Shown here one piece after another: positions 18,299 to 29,021 of a stretch of 60,312 nt of DNA. The stretch spans positions 1 through 60,312 of the forward strand of contig JAUXVT010000079.1 in the NCBI GenBank assembly GCA_030680405.1. Direction: 5' to 3'. This DNA is from Thiobacillus sp. (GTDB lineage Bacteria; Pseudomonadota; Gammaproteobacteria; Burkholderiales; Thiobacillaceae). The notes beneath the pieces were generated by a model. It was not told the origin of the DNA. It was given only the letters and a program-made list of their open reading frames with translations, and made no database searches. Within the stretch, counting starts at the first letter, position 1. Each line of letters begins with the position of its first letter. Made by a program: the position numbers and the translations under genes.

Positions 18299-18322
18299 GC
18301 CCGCTGCAATGCGGGCTTTTTT
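18299..18322 (+). terminator. Plus-strand intrinsic terminator with no plus-strand gene
   Basis: GCCCGC, a TGCAAT loop, GCGGGC, then six T. The T-run makes it active only for plus-strand transcripts, yet both neighbours, the RES gene and mmsA, are on the minus strand. Confidence 0.75.
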
Positions 18323-18342
18323 ATGCCTGCATGTCTCGCGGA

Positions 18343-19089
18343 CTACGCCGGCCACGGCAGCGTACCCGCCACCTGAAAGATTGCGAACGGAAAGTCGTGG
18401 ATATCGCGGCCGCGGGCTGCACGAAATCGGGCGCGCTCGCCGGTGAGCTCGCACAGCCAAGCTTCCTGTGAGACAGGTTCCTTTTTGGCGAAGGCGCCGG
18501 GAACGAATAGGGCAAGGTTGATGCCCCCTTTTGGGTCGCGCGCAGACAGGAGCTCGAACACTTCGATCCCAGCCGTTCGCATGGCTGTGCCGAGCGTCTG
18601 GCTTGCACGGTAATCCGAGGGGCTGGCGAGCGCATCCCGATACGCGGCAAAAGGCGGATTCTGCAGCCGCAGGCCCCAAGCCGTCTGGTATTCCGCCCCA
18701 AACAGGGTATGTTGGGTATCCAGCTTGCCGGCGGGTGGCGTTGCCATGCCGTACCAGAACACAAACCGGTAATAGGCCGCTTCCGCGAGCACGGTCTTCA
18801 CTTCCGGCGAACCGTAAAACAGGCTGGGCTCGCTTCGTTTGCCGAAGCGGGAACCGTGTTTCAGCGGGGGGTAACGAAACGGCGTCGCCAGCAGGTAGTG
18901 AAGATGCTCGGTTCCCTTGCGCAAGCGCGGCTTGGTCGCCTCCAGCATGTCTTCCAGCACGGCCTGCCGCTCGAGCGAACTGACCAGTTGACTGGTTGCC
19001 ACCTGTTCCTGGCTTTCCACCAGCCGAAACAGGACGCCTGAAAGCATGACCGGTATGGTGTCTGCCAGGCAGGCATCCCAATTGACCAC
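18343..19089 (-). CDS. RES-domain toxin, 248 aa
   Basis: Toxin of the Xre-RES class; studied members such as MbcT and Res degrade or ADP-ribosylate with NAD+ as substrate and stop growth. The RES core begins around HYLLATPFRYPPLKHGSRFG and continues with SLFYGSPEVKTVLAEAAYYR, covering the conserved Arg, Tyr and Glu of the family. A later segment, DYRASQTLGTAMRTAGIEVF, holds the conserved Ser region. The GTG start at 19089 follows the antitoxin stop codon with no gap, so translation is almost certainly coupled. The length is slightly above typical RES proteins because of an N-terminal helical extension of about 60 residues. Confidence 0.85.
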   Translation of the reverse strand: MVNWDACLADTIPVMLSGVLFRLVESQEQVATSQLVSSLERQAVLEDMLEATKPRLRKGTEHLHYLLATPFRYPPLKHGSRFGKRSEPSLFYGSPEVKTVLAEAAYYRFVFWYGMATPPAGKLDTQHTLFGAEYQTAWGLRLQNPPFAAYRDALASPSDYRASQTLGTAMRTAGIEVFELLSARDPKGGINLALFVPGAFAKKEPVSQEAWLCELTGERARFRAARGRDIHDFPFAIFQVAGTLPWPA

Positions 19090-19449
19090 TTACAGCTTGC
19101 CCCGCATGGCATCCAGATATTCCAGCACGCTGGTCAGGCCTTGCACTGTTTTGACCTGCTCGGCCGGGATGCCCCCTATGTGAAGGTTTTCGGTCTGCAT
19201 CCAGTGCCGCATCTGTTGGGGATTGTCGCCCACCAGAACGTAGAGCGCGCGGTAGCAGCGGATGAACAGCAGGGCTAATTCACCGGCCTTGCTGGCGGGA
19301 TCGATGCGGCCACGGCTGATTGCCGTGCGGTCCTTGCCGATGATTTCGCCCAGCTCGGCCCGACTCATGCCCAGGTGCTTGCCGGCATTGATCAATGCTT
19401 CCGCCAGGACACTGGCTTGATCGACATCTGGTGCGACTGCAAGGCTCAT
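19090..19449 (-). CDS. Xre/MbcA/ParS-type antitoxin, 119 aa
   Basis: It neutralises the adjacent RES toxin and represses the operon. An N-terminal Xre-like helix-turn-helix covers about residues 25-60 (GMSRAELGEIIGKDRTAISRG). A C-terminal toxin-binding domain follows with FIRCYRALYVLVGDNPQQMRHWM, as in the MbcA/ParS/Xre antitoxin family. The ATG at 19449 is preceded by GAAGGAG. It is the first gene of the two-gene unit. Paired TGCACATATT repeats lie over its promoter. Confidence 0.87.
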   Translation of the reverse strand: MSLAVAPDVDQASVLAEALINAGKHLGMSRAELGEIIGKDRTAISRGRIDPASKAGELALLFIRCYRALYVLVGDNPQQMRHWMQTENLHIGGIPAEQVKTVQGLTSVLEYLDAMRGKL

Positions 19450-19485
19450 TTGAGGCTCCTTCTCTAGCGTTGCGCGTGTTTGTAA

Positions 19486-19526
19486 TGCACATATTAGATA
19501 ACATTTGCGCTATTTGCACATATTTA
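19486..19526 (-). promoter_or_regulatory. Promoter and probable operator of the Xre-RES operon
   Basis: On the minus strand a -35-like GTGCAA and a -10 TAATAT are 17 bases apart. Two direct copies of TGCACATATT (19486-19495 and 19515-19524), 29 bases apart, cover the -10 and -35 boxes respectively. This is the layout expected for antitoxin autorepression. Confidence 0.55.
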
Positions 19527-19626
19527 GCCTTTCCTGTCCGGTGAATATCGTGGAGCACGTCCCCCAGTACTTTTGCCCGTCGCTGCCCCGTCTAAGATGA
19601 AACTGTAAACACACGAGGAGTTCGCC

Positions 19627-20253
19627 ATGGTTTTCGCCAATCGCAATCAGGCCGCCAGCCAGCTCGCCGAAGCCTTGGCGGCCTACAAGGGGCAGCATCC
19701 ACTGATCCTGGCCATCCCGCGCGGCGCCGTGCCGATGGGGCAGCAATTGGCCAAAGCGCTGGATGGCGAACTCGATGTGGTGCTGGTGCGCAAGCTGCGC
19801 GCGCCGTTCAATCCGGAATTTGCACTCGGCTCGATCGATGAATCGGGCTGGACTTATATTGCGGACTACGCGGAATCGGCCGGTGGCACGTCGACTTATC
19901 TGGAACAGGAAAAGCAGGCCCAGTTGGCAACGATCCGCAAGCGCCGCGCGCAATACACGCCGCTACGGCCGCCGATCGATCCGGCCGGACGTATCGTGAT
20001 CGTGGTGGACGACGGGCTGGCTACCGGAGCGACAATGATTTCCGCGCTGCATGCGCTACGCGCACAAAAGCCGGCACGCCTGATCTGCGCGGTGCCGGTG
20101 GCGCCGCCGGACACGCTGGAAAAGATACGGGGGTATGCTGACGAGGTGGTATGTCTGCAGGCGCCGATGTTCTTTCAGGCGGTCGGGCAGTTTTATGCCG
20201 ACTTTCCGCAGGTCGACGACTCGGAAGTTGAAGCCATCCTCAAGCAAGCCTAG
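19627..20253 (+). CDS. Phosphoribosyltransferase-domain protein, 208 aa
   Basis: A type I phosphoribosyltransferase fold: a PRPP-binding loop VIVVDDGLATGATMISAL near residues 122-139, and an N-terminal ILAIPRGAVPMGQQLA strand-loop. The hood region differs from known purine and pyrimidine enzymes. Members of this group (ComF/YigZ-distant, often beside dienelactone hydrolases) have no proven substrate. The ATG at 19627 is preceded by GAGGAG. It faces the HlyD-type gene, with only ten bases between the stops and no evident terminator. Confidence 0.8.
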   Translation: MVFANRNQAASQLAEALAAYKGQHPLILAIPRGAVPMGQQLAKALDGELDVVLVRKLRAPFNPEFALGSIDESGWTYIADYAESAGGTSTYLEQEKQAQLATIRKRRAQYTPLRPPIDPAGRIVIVVDDGLATGATMISALHALRAQKPARLICAVPVAPPDTLEKIRGYADEVVCLQAPMFFQAVGQFYADFPQVDDSEVEAILKQA

Positions 20254-20263
20254 CCCGGAGATT

Positions 20264-21457
20264 TCAGCGCGGCTTCACCCGCGTTCCATCGCCGATCTTG
20301 TCGTCCGGGTGGCTGACCACCCTGGCGCCGGCAGCGAGCCCGGACAGGACCTGCGTCGCCAGCCCCGCGCGCTGGCCGGTTTCGACCGGGGTCAGGCGGG
20401 CGCGGCCGCCTTCCACCGCGAACACGGCCCAGCCGTCGCCATGGCGGAACAGCGCGCTGGTCGGCAACTGCAGCACATCGTCGCCTTCCCACAGCACGAA
20501 GCGGGCTTCCACCCGGTAGCCGTCGCCGAGGGGCTGCCATACCTCGCGCGGCGAGGTGAAGTCGACTATGACGCGCACCCGCTGCTCCTCGACGCCGAGC
20601 GCCGAAATCTTGGTGAAGCCGCTCGGTTCCACTACACGCACCGTGCCTTGCACGGCCTGGTCGCCGCCCCAGCGATCGAGGATCACTTTCGAGGCGGGCG
20701 CGATTTTCACCGCATGGGTGGACAACACCTCCACCTCGACTTCCAGGCTTTCGGGATTGCCGATCTCGAGCAGCGGCTGGCCGGTCGCCACTGCGCCCTC
20801 GCTTTCCTGCAGCAGCTTCAGCACGCGTGCCGCCACCGGCGCGCGCACCTGCAACTGCTCGTCCGCGCCGCCGGCCTGCAGGCGGGCGGTGCTGGCGACG
20901 GCGGCACGCGCCATGTCCAGTTCGTAGCGCGCCACCCTGACCGCGTGCGCCGCGGCCTGCTGCACGGCGCGGGCGCGGGTCTCCGCGCTGCGGGCGGTGT
21001 CGAGCGCCTGCGCGGAGAGGAAATTCGACTGGCGCAGGGATTCGGCGCGGACGCGTTCCTGCTGCGCCAGCTGCGCGGCAGCGGTGGCGGCGCGGGCGTT
21101 TTCCTCGGCAACCGCCAAGGCGGCCTGCGCGGCGCTCACCTGCGCCTGCGCCTGCGCGCGCGTGCGCGGGTCGAGCGCCACCGAGCGCGCGGGCTCGATC
21201 ACCGCGAGCACCTGCCCGGCCGCGACGGCATCGCCCGCCTTGAGGCCGCTGCGGCGCACGTAGCCCGCCACCGGCGCCGATATCAGGTAACGCTCGCTCA
21301 CCCGGGTCTTGCCCTCTTCTTCCACCGTCACCGTGAGCGGCGCGCGTTTCACCGTGGCAATATCCACCGGCAGCGCACGCGGCATGAAGCCAAGCACGAG
21401 GCCCGCCGCCACCAGCACCGCGGTGGCCAGCATCCCGATTTTTGCGCGTGATTGCAT
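20264..21457 (-). CDS. HlyD-family periplasmic adaptor of an ABC exporter, 397 aa
   Basis: Membrane-fusion protein with an N-terminal membrane anchor at about residues 7-25. A barrel-sandwich half follows (YLISAPVAGYVRRSGLKAGDAV), then a long Ala/Gln-rich alpha-helical hairpin (about residues 95-180), then the second half-lipoyl segment LQVRAPVAARVLKLLQESEG, and beta-barrel domains. It links inner-membrane exporters to the periplasm or an outer-membrane channel. It is the last gene of the unit ABC ATPase, P-type ATPase, permease, adaptor, and starts 15 bases after the permease stop. No outer-membrane factor is nearby. The cargo is unknown. Confidence 0.88.
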   Translation of the reverse strand: MQSRAKIGMLATAVLVAAGLVLGFMPRALPVDIATVKRAPLTVTVEEEGKTRVSERYLISAPVAGYVRRSGLKAGDAVAAGQVLAVIEPARSVALDPRTRAQAQAQVSAAQAALAVAEENARAATAAAQLAQQERVRAESLRQSNFLSAQALDTARSAETRARAVQQAAAHAVRVARYELDMARAAVASTARLQAGGADEQLQVRAPVAARVLKLLQESEGAVATGQPLLEIGNPESLEVEVEVLSTHAVKIAPASKVILDRWGGDQAVQGTVRVVEPSGFTKISALGVEEQRVRVIVDFTSPREVWQPLGDGYRVEARFVLWEGDDVLQLPTSALFRHGDGWAVFAVEGGRARLTPVETGQRAGLATQVLSGLAAGARVVSHPDDKIGDGTRVKPR

Positions 21458-21472
21458 ATTCTGTTGTCTGCC

Positions 21473-23842
21473 TTATTCGCGTGTTTTGAGTACCGCCACC
21501 AGATCCAGCCGGCCGAGGCGCAACCACAGCAGCAGGCCGGACAGCAGCGCGGAAACGATGACGACGGTCGCCCCCATGGCGTAGTTTTCCGGCGTCAGGA
21601 TCAGCGGCAGCCGGTAGAGTTCATTCTGGAACGCCACCACCAGGATGCCGACCAGCCCGACGCCGACCAGGAAGCCAACCGGAATAGCGGCCAGCGTCAG
21701 CAGCGCCAACTCTCCCAGCAGGATATAGGCGATCTCGCCGCGGGTGAAGCCCAGCACGCGCAGGCTGGCAAGTTCGCGGCCGCGCTCCGACAGGGCGATG
21801 CGCGCGCTGTTGTACACCACCCCGAATCCAATCGCGGCGGCGAGCAGGGTTGCCACCAGGTTGTAGAACAGGATGAACTCGCCGATGGTGGCGTAAAAGC
21901 TCTGGATCGCCGCTGCGTTGGCCACCATGCCGAGCACGCGCGGGCGCTCGTGCAGCTTTGCATAGAGGGCCGGCTCGTTACCCGGCTCCACCGCCAGATA
22001 GGCGCCAGACACTGTGTTGCCCTCGCGCATCAGGGCATTCAGCGATTCCTGCTGCATGTAGGCCGACACCCCCAGATACTGTTTGGTGATGCCGAGCACC
22101 GGCACCTGCAGCACCGGACGACGGCCTTCCAGCACTTCCACCGTCAGCATGTCGCCCGGCTTCACGTGCAGGATGTTGGTGGCCAGGTGGTCAGTGAGCA
22201 CCACGCCGCCCGGCGGCACGGCGACCGGCTGCAGCCTGCGATCGAGCGAGCGATGCAGCTGGCCTGCCGGCTGGATGCCGAAGAGCGCGGCACGGTGATG
22301 GTAGTGCCCGAAGCGCAGGATCGCCGGCACGTCGCGAAAGCCCTCCACGTAATCGACCCCCGGCAGCGCCGCCAGCTCGTGCAGCGCGCGGCCCGAGGTC
22401 GGCTCGATGAAAGCGAGCGCCAGATCCTCGCGCGAGGCTTGGCGGAACTGCACGTCGACCATGAAGTCGATCGCGCCCTTCTGGTAGTTGCCCACCATCA
22501 TAAGCCCGCAGGCGCAGGCGATGCCCAGCACCGTCAGCAGCGACTTCAGCGGGCGCCGCTCGATGTGGCGCAGGATCATGCGCGTCGGCGCGTCGAACCA
22601 GCGCTGCAGGCCGATGCGCTCGACCAGGGTGGTGCGGTAGGCCACCGGCATCTCCGGGCGCATGCCCTCGGCCGGCGGTAGCCGCACGGCGCGCGCGACC
22701 GAAAACAGCGTGCCGCTGACCGCCGCGACAGCGCTGATTCCGAGGGCGACCAGGATCACCCCGGCATTGAGCCGGTAGTCGAGGTAGGGAAAGCGGAACG
22801 TCGTCTCCATGTAAACGTTGGAGAGCCCCTGGCCGAACCAGGCGCCGAGCGCCACCCCGCCCGCCACCCCCAGCAGCACCATCAGCAGCACCAGCTTGAC
22901 GTAGTGCGCGCCGATCGCCAGATAGGGATAGCCGAAGGCCTTGAGGATGGCGATCTGGTCGCGCTGCAGCGCGATCAGCCGGCTGAGCACCACGTTGAGC
23001 AGGAACGCGGCGACGCCGAGAAAGATGGCGGGAAAAACGGTGGCCATCGTTTGCAGCTGCTTCAGCTCCTCGCTGAGAAAACGATTGGAGAACTGATCGC
23101 GTCGTCCATAGGCGCCGGTACCGCCGTAGGTGGCCAGGATGGCATCGACGCGGTCGATCACATCCTGTTCGCGGGCGCCGCGCGCCAGCGTCAGGCTGAC
23201 CTGGTTGAAGGCGCCCTCCATGTCGTAGGCCGCAGCCAGGGCATTGCGCCCCATCCACAGCACGCCGTAGCGCTTGAAATCGGGAAACATGGCACCTGGC
23301 GCGATCTGGTAGACGTATTCCGGCGACACCGCGACACCGACCACAATCAGCTGTTTCCGTTTGCCGTTGATGATGGCGGCGAGCCGGTCGCCCGGCTGAA
23401 AGCGATGCGCATCGGCGAAGGTGTCGGACAGCACCACCTCGTCCATACTCCAGGGCTGCACCATGCGCCCGCGTTTGATGTGCAGCGCGTTGAGCAGCGG
23501 CTCGCCCTGGTCCGGCAGCGACAGCAGCAGGCCGGTGATGGGATCGCTGAACCCCGCCACCTCCAGTTTCACGCCTGCCCTCACCCGTGTCTCCAGGCGT
23601 TCCACCCCGGGCAAGGCAGCGAGCCGCTCAGCCACAGTCTCGGGGGCACGCTTCAGGCTGGCGAACACTTCGGCAAAGCGGTATTCGCTGTAAAAGCGGT
23701 CACGCGTGATGACCAGCGAATCATAGGTGGAGAGCGACATCACCATGGTGGCGACGCCGCCCATGATCACCGCGGCGATCGCCAGCACCTGGCCGCGCAT
23801 ATGCCAGAGATCGCGGAAGAGTTTGCGGTCGAGGGCTCGCAT
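21473..23842 (-). CDS. ABC transporter permease with two FtsX domains, 789 aa
   Basis: A large MacB/FtsX-type permease. An N-terminal membrane helix (HMRGQVLAIAAVIMGGVATMV) precedes a long periplasmic domain. A first FtsX bundle lies near residues 265-380, and a second at the C-terminus (IGEFILFYNLVATLLAAAIG onward) ends in DLVAVLKTRE. About eight membrane segments are visible. Such mechanotransmission permeases work with an ATPase like the one at 26410-27144 to move lipophilic or peptide substrates within the periplasm. The ATG at 23842 follows the P-type ATPase stop by four bases. The partner ATPase gene lies on the far side of the P-type ATPase gene. Confidence 0.88.
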   Translation of the reverse strand: MRALDRKLFRDLWHMRGQVLAIAAVIMGGVATMVMSLSTYDSLVITRDRFYSEYRFAEVFASLKRAPETVAERLAALPGVERLETRVRAGVKLEVAGFSDPITGLLLSLPDQGEPLLNALHIKRGRMVQPWSMDEVVLSDTFADAHRFQPGDRLAAIINGKRKQLIVVGVAVSPEYVYQIAPGAMFPDFKRYGVLWMGRNALAAAYDMEGAFNQVSLTLARGAREQDVIDRVDAILATYGGTGAYGRRDQFSNRFLSEELKQLQTMATVFPAIFLGVAAFLLNVVLSRLIALQRDQIAILKAFGYPYLAIGAHYVKLVLLMVLLGVAGGVALGAWFGQGLSNVYMETTFRFPYLDYRLNAGVILVALGISAVAAVSGTLFSVARAVRLPPAEGMRPEMPVAYRTTLVERIGLQRWFDAPTRMILRHIERRPLKSLLTVLGIACACGLMMVGNYQKGAIDFMVDVQFRQASREDLALAFIEPTSGRALHELAALPGVDYVEGFRDVPAILRFGHYHHRAALFGIQPAGQLHRSLDRRLQPVAVPPGGVVLTDHLATNILHVKPGDMLTVEVLEGRRPVLQVPVLGITKQYLGVSAYMQQESLNALMREGNTVSGAYLAVEPGNEPALYAKLHERPRVLGMVANAAAIQSFYATIGEFILFYNLVATLLAAAIGFGVVYNSARIALSERGRELASLRVLGFTRGEIAYILLGELALLTLAAIPVGFLVGVGLVGILVVAFQNELYRLPLILTPENYAMGATVVIVSALLSGLLLWLRLGRLDLVAVLKTRE

Positions 23843-23846
23843 GGGG

Positions 23847-26405
23847 TTAGCGGGTCGCGCGCGCGTCCCACCTCCGGTAAAACACACGCTTCATCGCATA
23901 CACAGCGGATAGGTAGGCGATGGCGATGCCTGCGAGCACGGCATAGAACGCGGGCGGCGGCGGAACAAACCCCATGTGCACGCCGAAGGGGGTCGAAGGC
24001 AACGCGATCGCCACGGCAACCACCAGCAGCGACAGTACAGTCAGCCCCGGATGAGGCCGGCTCGCGAACGGGTTGCCGCGGGTGCGGATGATAAAGATCA
24101 CCAGCACCTGGGTCACCACCGATTCGACGAACCAGCCGGTGTGAAACAGCGCCTCGTCGGCATGGAATACGCCGAGCATGACGTAGAAGGTGAGGAAATC
24201 GAACGCAGAACTCACCGGTCCCAAGGTGAGCATGAAGTTGCGGATGAAGTGCATGTCCCACGTTCGTGGTTTGGCCAGTGTCTCTTCATCGACGCTGTCG
24301 AGCGGAATGGCGATTTCCGATAAGTCGTAGAGAAAGTTGTTGAGCAGAATCTGGATCGGCAGCATGGGCAGAAACGGCAGCAGGAGCGTAGCGCCGGCCA
24401 TGCTGAACATGTTGCCGAAATTGGAGCTGGTGCCCATCATGATGTACTTGGTGACGTTGCCGAAGGTGCGCCGCCCTTCCCGCACGCCCGCATGCAGCAC
24501 CTGCAGATCGTGCTCCAGCATGATCAGGTCGGCGGCCTCCTTCGCCACATCCACCGCGCTGTCCACCGAGATGCCCACGTCCGCCGTATGCAGGGCGGGC
24601 GCGTCGTTGATGCCGTCTCCCAAAAACCCGACCACATGGCCGCGCGCGCGCAGCGCCGCAAGAACGCGGGTTTTCTGCGCCGGCGTAATGCGGCAGAACA
24701 GATTGGCTTCCTGCACGCGCGCCTGCAGGGCCAGGTCGTCGAGCTGCTGGATCTCGCCGCCGGTCAGCACACCGGTGACGGCCACGCCGAGCTGCGTGCA
24801 GATGTAGCGGGTGACGAATTCGTTGTCGCCGCTGACGATCTTCAGCGCAATGCCGTCTTGCGCCAGCGCAGCCAGGGCCGGCGCAGCGCTCGCCTTGGGC
24901 GGGTCGAGAAAGGCGGCAAAGCCGCTGAACACCAGTTCTGCTTCGTCGCCGAGGACGGCATGATTATGCTCCGGCGGCTCGCTGCGCCAAGCGATGCCGA
25001 GAACGCGAAAGCCGTCACGGCTCAGCGATTCGAACAGGGCCTGGATGCGGGCGTGGGCAGCCTCGTCCAGCGGATGTTGCTGGCCATCCGCTTCGTAGCC
25101 GGTGCACAGGCGCAGGACGTCTTCGGGCGAGCCCTTGGCCACCAGAGTGCGTTCCCCGCCCTGCTCCAGCAGCACCGATACCCGCCGCCGCTCGAAATCG
25201 AACGGTACCTCGTCGATCTTGCGCCAGGCGCTGACGTCGATGTGGCGGTGAGCGAGGATGGCGTCGTCGAGCGGGCTGCGGATGCCGGTTTCGAAATGGC
25301 TGTTGAGATAGGCCAGTTCCAGCACCCGGCTGCTGTCCTGGCCGGCGGCGTCCACATGCCGCTCCAGCCGAATGCGCCCTTCGGTGAGGGTGCCGGTCTT
25401 GTCGGTGCACAGCACGTCGATGCCGCCCAGATCCTGCACCGCAGAGAGCCGCTTGACGATGACGCGGCGCCGCGCCAGTCGCATGGCGCCCTGCGACAGC
25501 GTGACCGACACCACCATCGGCAGCAGCTCCGGCGTCAGGCCGACGGCAAGCGCTACCGCGAACAGGAAAGATTCGAGCAGCGGGCGGTGGAACAGCGCGT
25601 TCACCAGCAGCACGAACAGCACCAGCAGCAGGGTCAGGCGCAGAATCAGATTGCCGAAGGCCTGGGTGCCGCGCTCGAAAGCCGTGCTCGGCGGCCGCCG
25701 CGCGAGGGTGTCTGCGATCTGCCCCAGCGCGGTGTCCGACCCCGTGTGCGCCAGCACAATCCGGGCGGAGCCGCTGATGATCGAAGTGCCCATGAAGACC
25801 GCATTGGTCGCCGCCGCGATGTCCCCGCCCTGGTCGGGGCCGGTGTCCGCGGCGTGTTTTTCCACCGGGTAGGATTCGCCGGTGAGCAGCGCCTGATTCA
25901 CGAACAGATCGCGCGCCTCCAGCACCCGGCCATCGGCCGGAACCAGATCGCCGGCCGCGAGCAGCACCACATCGCCCGGAACCAGGTCGGCCACGGCCAC
26001 CTCACGCGCCGCGCCGCCGCGTAGCACGCTGGCGCGCAGGGCGACCTGGCGCTTCAGCCGCTCGGCGGCCCGGCCGGCACGATATTCCTGCACGAAGTCG
26101 AGCGTCACGCTCATCAGTACGATGGCGCCGATGATGGCGAAGCTGCGCATATCGCCCAGGAAGCCGGCGATTGCGCTCGCCGCAAGCAACACCAGCACCA
26201 GCGGATTGCGGAAGTGGGCGAGGAACTCCAGCAGCAAGGCACGCTCGACCCGGGGATGCAAAAGATTCGGGCCGACACGGGCCAGGCGCACGGCGGCTTC
26301 GGCTTCGCCCAGCCCTTCGGGACGGGTGCCGAGCATGGCGAGAAGTTCAGCCGGGGGCTGCTGCCAGAGACGCGCGGGGAAGTCCTGCTTGTCCGGCGCG
26401 GGCAT
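23847..26405 (-). CDS. P-type ATPase, Mg2+-transporter (MgtA/MgtB) type, 852 aa
   Basis: P3B-type cation ATPase. It shows an N-terminal cytoplasmic segment, an actuator motif [11 protein letters not shown], the membrane-helix motif [20 protein letters not shown], the phosphorylation motif [14 protein letters not shown], and the hinge [22 protein letters not shown]. The C-terminal helices include [17 protein letters not shown], typical of MgtA/MgtB. Family members import Mg2+ down its gradient with ATP. No mgt leader or riboswitch is present because the gene is internal in an operon, four bases after the ABC ATPase gene and four before the permease gene. This embedding is unusual for an Mg transporter and leaves real substrate specificity open. 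Confidence 0.88.
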   Translation of the reverse strand: MPAPDKQDFPARLWQQPPAELLAMLGTRPEGLGEAEAAVRLARVGPNLLHPRVERALLLEFLAHFRNPLVLVLLAASAIAGFLGDMRSFAIIGAIVLMSVTLDFVQEYRAGRAAERLKRQVALRASVLRGGAAREVAVADLVPGDVVLLAAGDLVPADGRVLEARDLFVNQALLTGESYPVEKHAADTGPDQGGDIAAATNAVFMGTSIISGSARIVLAHTGSDTALGQIADTLARRPPSTAFERGTQAFGNLILRLTLLLVLFVLLVNALFHRPLLESFLFAVALAVGLTPELLPMVVSVTLSQGAMRLARRRVIVKRLSAVQDLGGIDVLCTDKTGTLTEGRIRLERHVDAAGQDSSRVLELAYLNSHFETGIRSPLDDAILAHRHIDVSAWRKIDEVPFDFERRRVSVLLEQGGERTLVAKGSPEDVLRLCTGYEADGQQHPLDEAAHARIQALFESLSRDGFRVLGIAWRSEPPEHNHAVLGDEAELVFSGFAAFLDPPKASAAPALAALAQDGIALKIVSGDNEFVTRYICTQLGVAVTGVLTGGEIQQLDDLALQARVQEANLFCRITPAQKTRVLAALRARGHVVGFLGDGINDAPALHTADVGISVDSAVDVAKEAADLIMLEHDLQVLHAGVREGRRTFGNVTKYIMMGTSSNFGNMFSMAGATLLLPFLPMLPIQILLNNFLYDLSEIAIPLDSVDEETLAKPRTWDMHFIRNFMLTLGPVSSAFDFLTFYVMLGVFHADEALFHTGWFVESVVTQVLVIFIIRTRGNPFASRPHPGLTVLSLLVVAVAIALPSTPFGVHMGFVPPPPAFYAVLAGIAIAYLSAVYAMKRVFYRRWDARATR

Positions 26406-26409
26406 GGGG

Positions 26410-27144
26410 CTACCAGCTCAGTTCGCGCGCCGCGCGCTTGTGCGCGTTGCGATGTTCTTCTGCGATCTGGCCATCGGAAAGGCGGATCACCCGGTCGGCC
26501 ATGTCGGCGATGCCGACGTTGTGGGTGATCAGCACGGTCAGCGTGCCCAACTCGCGGTTCACCTTTTCCAGCACTTCCAGCACCACCACGCCGGTGGCGG
26601 AATCGAGCGCGCCGGTGGGTTCGTCGCACAGCAGCACCGCCGGGTTCTTGGCCACCGCACGGGCGATCGCCACACGCTGCTGCTCGCCGCCCGAGAGCTG
26701 GGCGGGAAAATGGTCGAGGCGGTTGCCCAGCCCCACTAGGCCAAGCGCGTCTTCCGGACGCATTGGCGAGGTCGAAATCTCGGTCACCGCGGCGACGTTC
26801 TCGCGCGCGGTGAGGCTGGGAATCAGGTTGTAGAACTGGAACACGAAGCCGACATGCTCGCGGCGAAAGCGGGTGAGTTCGGTTTCAGAAGCGCCGGTGA
26901 GCTTGTGGTCCAGGTAGTACACCTCGCCGCCGCTGGGGGCGTCTAGCCCGCCGAGAATGTTCAGCAGGGTGGACTTGCCGCTGCCCGAGGGGCCGAGCAG
27001 CACCACCAGTTCGCCGCGATTGAGGGTGAGGTCGATGCCGCGCAGCGCATGCACCTCGACCTCGCCCATGCGGTAGATCTTGGTGAGGCCGCGGGCAACA
27101 AAAACAGCGGAGCTTGAAGTATCCGGGGGCATGCGATTCATCAT
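26410..27144 (-). CDS. ABC transporter ATP-binding protein, LolD/MacB type, 244 aa
   Basis: ATPase subunit with Walker [18 protein letters not shown]-loop [18 protein letters not shown], signature [14 protein letters not shown], Walker [15 protein letters not shown] and the H-loop in [15 protein letters not shown]. Sequence style and partner permease place it in the MacB/LolD/FtsE group of type VII ABC systems. It starts 30 bases after the hydrolase stop. A second ATG two residues in is also possible. The P-type ATPase gene separates it from its cognate permease. Confidence 0.9.
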   Translation of the reverse strand: MMNRMPPDTSSSAVFVARGLTKIYRMGEVEVHALRGIDLTLNRGELVVLLGPSGSGKSTLLNILGGLDAPSGGEVYYLDHKLTGASETELTRFRREHVGFVFQFYNLIPSLTARENVAAVTEISTSPMRPEDALGLVGLGNRLDHFPAQLSGGEQQRVAIARAVAKNPAVLLCDEPTGALDSATGVVVLEVLEKVNRELGTLTVLITHNVGIADMADRVIRLSDGQIAEEHRNAHKRAARELSW

Positions 27145-27174
27145 GCCATGGCCGCTGCCGGGCGGCCAGCGTGC

Positions 27175-27821
27175 TTACTGCGGTTGCGCCGGCAGATGCC
27201 GCGCGAACCAGGCCGCAGCCTGGCGTGCCACCTCCTCCAGGGTGCCGGGTTCCTCGAACAGGTGGGTGGCGCCGGGAACGATCACCAACTCTTTTTCGCA
27301 ACGCAGTTGGTCATAGGCCAGTTGGTTGAGGTCGATCACCACATCGTCCAAACCGCCGACCAGCAACAGGGTCGGCGCCGTCACGGTCGCCAGCGCCTGG
27401 CGGCTGGCCAGATCGGGGCGGCCGCCGCGCGACACCACGACCCTGGCGTCCGCGCCCAGCATCGCGGCGGCCTCGAGCGCGGCGGCGGCGCCGGTGCTGG
27501 CGCCGAAGAAGCCCAGCGGCAGGTCGCGGGTGGCCGCCTGGGAAACGACCCAGCGCGCGGCATCCAGCAGGCGCTGCGTCAGCAACGCGATGTCGAAGCG
27601 GCGGGCGTAATCGCGATCCTCTTCCGGCGTCAGCAAATCCATCAGCAGGGTGCCGACGCCGGCCTGCCGCAGCACACCGGCGACATAGTTGTTGCGCGGC
27701 GAATGACGCGAGGAGCCGCTGCCATGGGCGAACAGCACCAGCCCAACGGCGCGCTCGGGAATCTCCAGCATGCCTTCGATGGTGGCCGTGCCGGCGGGAA
27801 TGTAAGCCAGGGTGGACGTGC

Positions 27822-27825
<4 letters not shown>
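27175..27825 (-). CDS. Alpha/beta-hydrolase, dienelactone hydrolase-like, 216 aa
   Basis: A small cytoplasmic alpha/beta-hydrolase. The oxyanion segment is VLFAHGSGSSRHSPRN, the nucleophile elbow GFFGASTGAAAALEAA carries a serine, the acid is in LVGGLDDVV and the catalytic histidine in PGATHLFEEPG. Relatives often occur next to phosphoribosyltransferase genes and are called dienelactone hydrolase-like without tested substrates. The ATG at 27825 overlaps the AmrS stop by four bases, so it is translationally coupled to the AmmeMemoRadiSam genes. Confidence 0.85.
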
Positions 27826-28912
<1,087 letters not shown>

Positions 28913-28916
<4 letters not shown>

Positions 28917-29014
28917 GCTGCCACCTCTTTCAGGATTACATGGAAAACATCGGATAGCGCGTCGGTGGCGGCCGAATTCGCGGCCGTTCGCACGTGCCGA
29001 GGCTCACTGCTCAT
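28913..29014 (-). CDS. Possible small protein (33 aa) between amrBA and amrS
   Basis: An ATG at 29014 opens a 34-codon frame that ends in a TGA overlapping the amrS start as ATGA. An AAGGAG inside the last codons of the Memo-AMMECR1 gene lies ten bases before the ATG. The predicted protein begins MSSEPRHVRT and ends with an amphipathic-looking helix, ALSDVFHVILKEVAA. There is no family I recognise. Part of its DNA includes a GAATTCGCGGCC palindrome that resembles dispersed repeats elsewhere in the window, so the frame could also be accidental. Coupling on both sides is the main argument that it is translated. Confidence 0.4.
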
Positions 29015-29021
29015 GCGGCTA

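Noticed and set aside
17201..19081. Long minus-strand frame spanning mmsA and the RES gene in another phase
   Set aside because: Arg/Gly-rich composition and no homology; it crosses two well-supported genes.
20254..20263. Convergent terminator between the phosphoribosyltransferase and HlyD-type genes
   Set aside because: Only ten bases separate the stops and no hairpin with a T-run is present.
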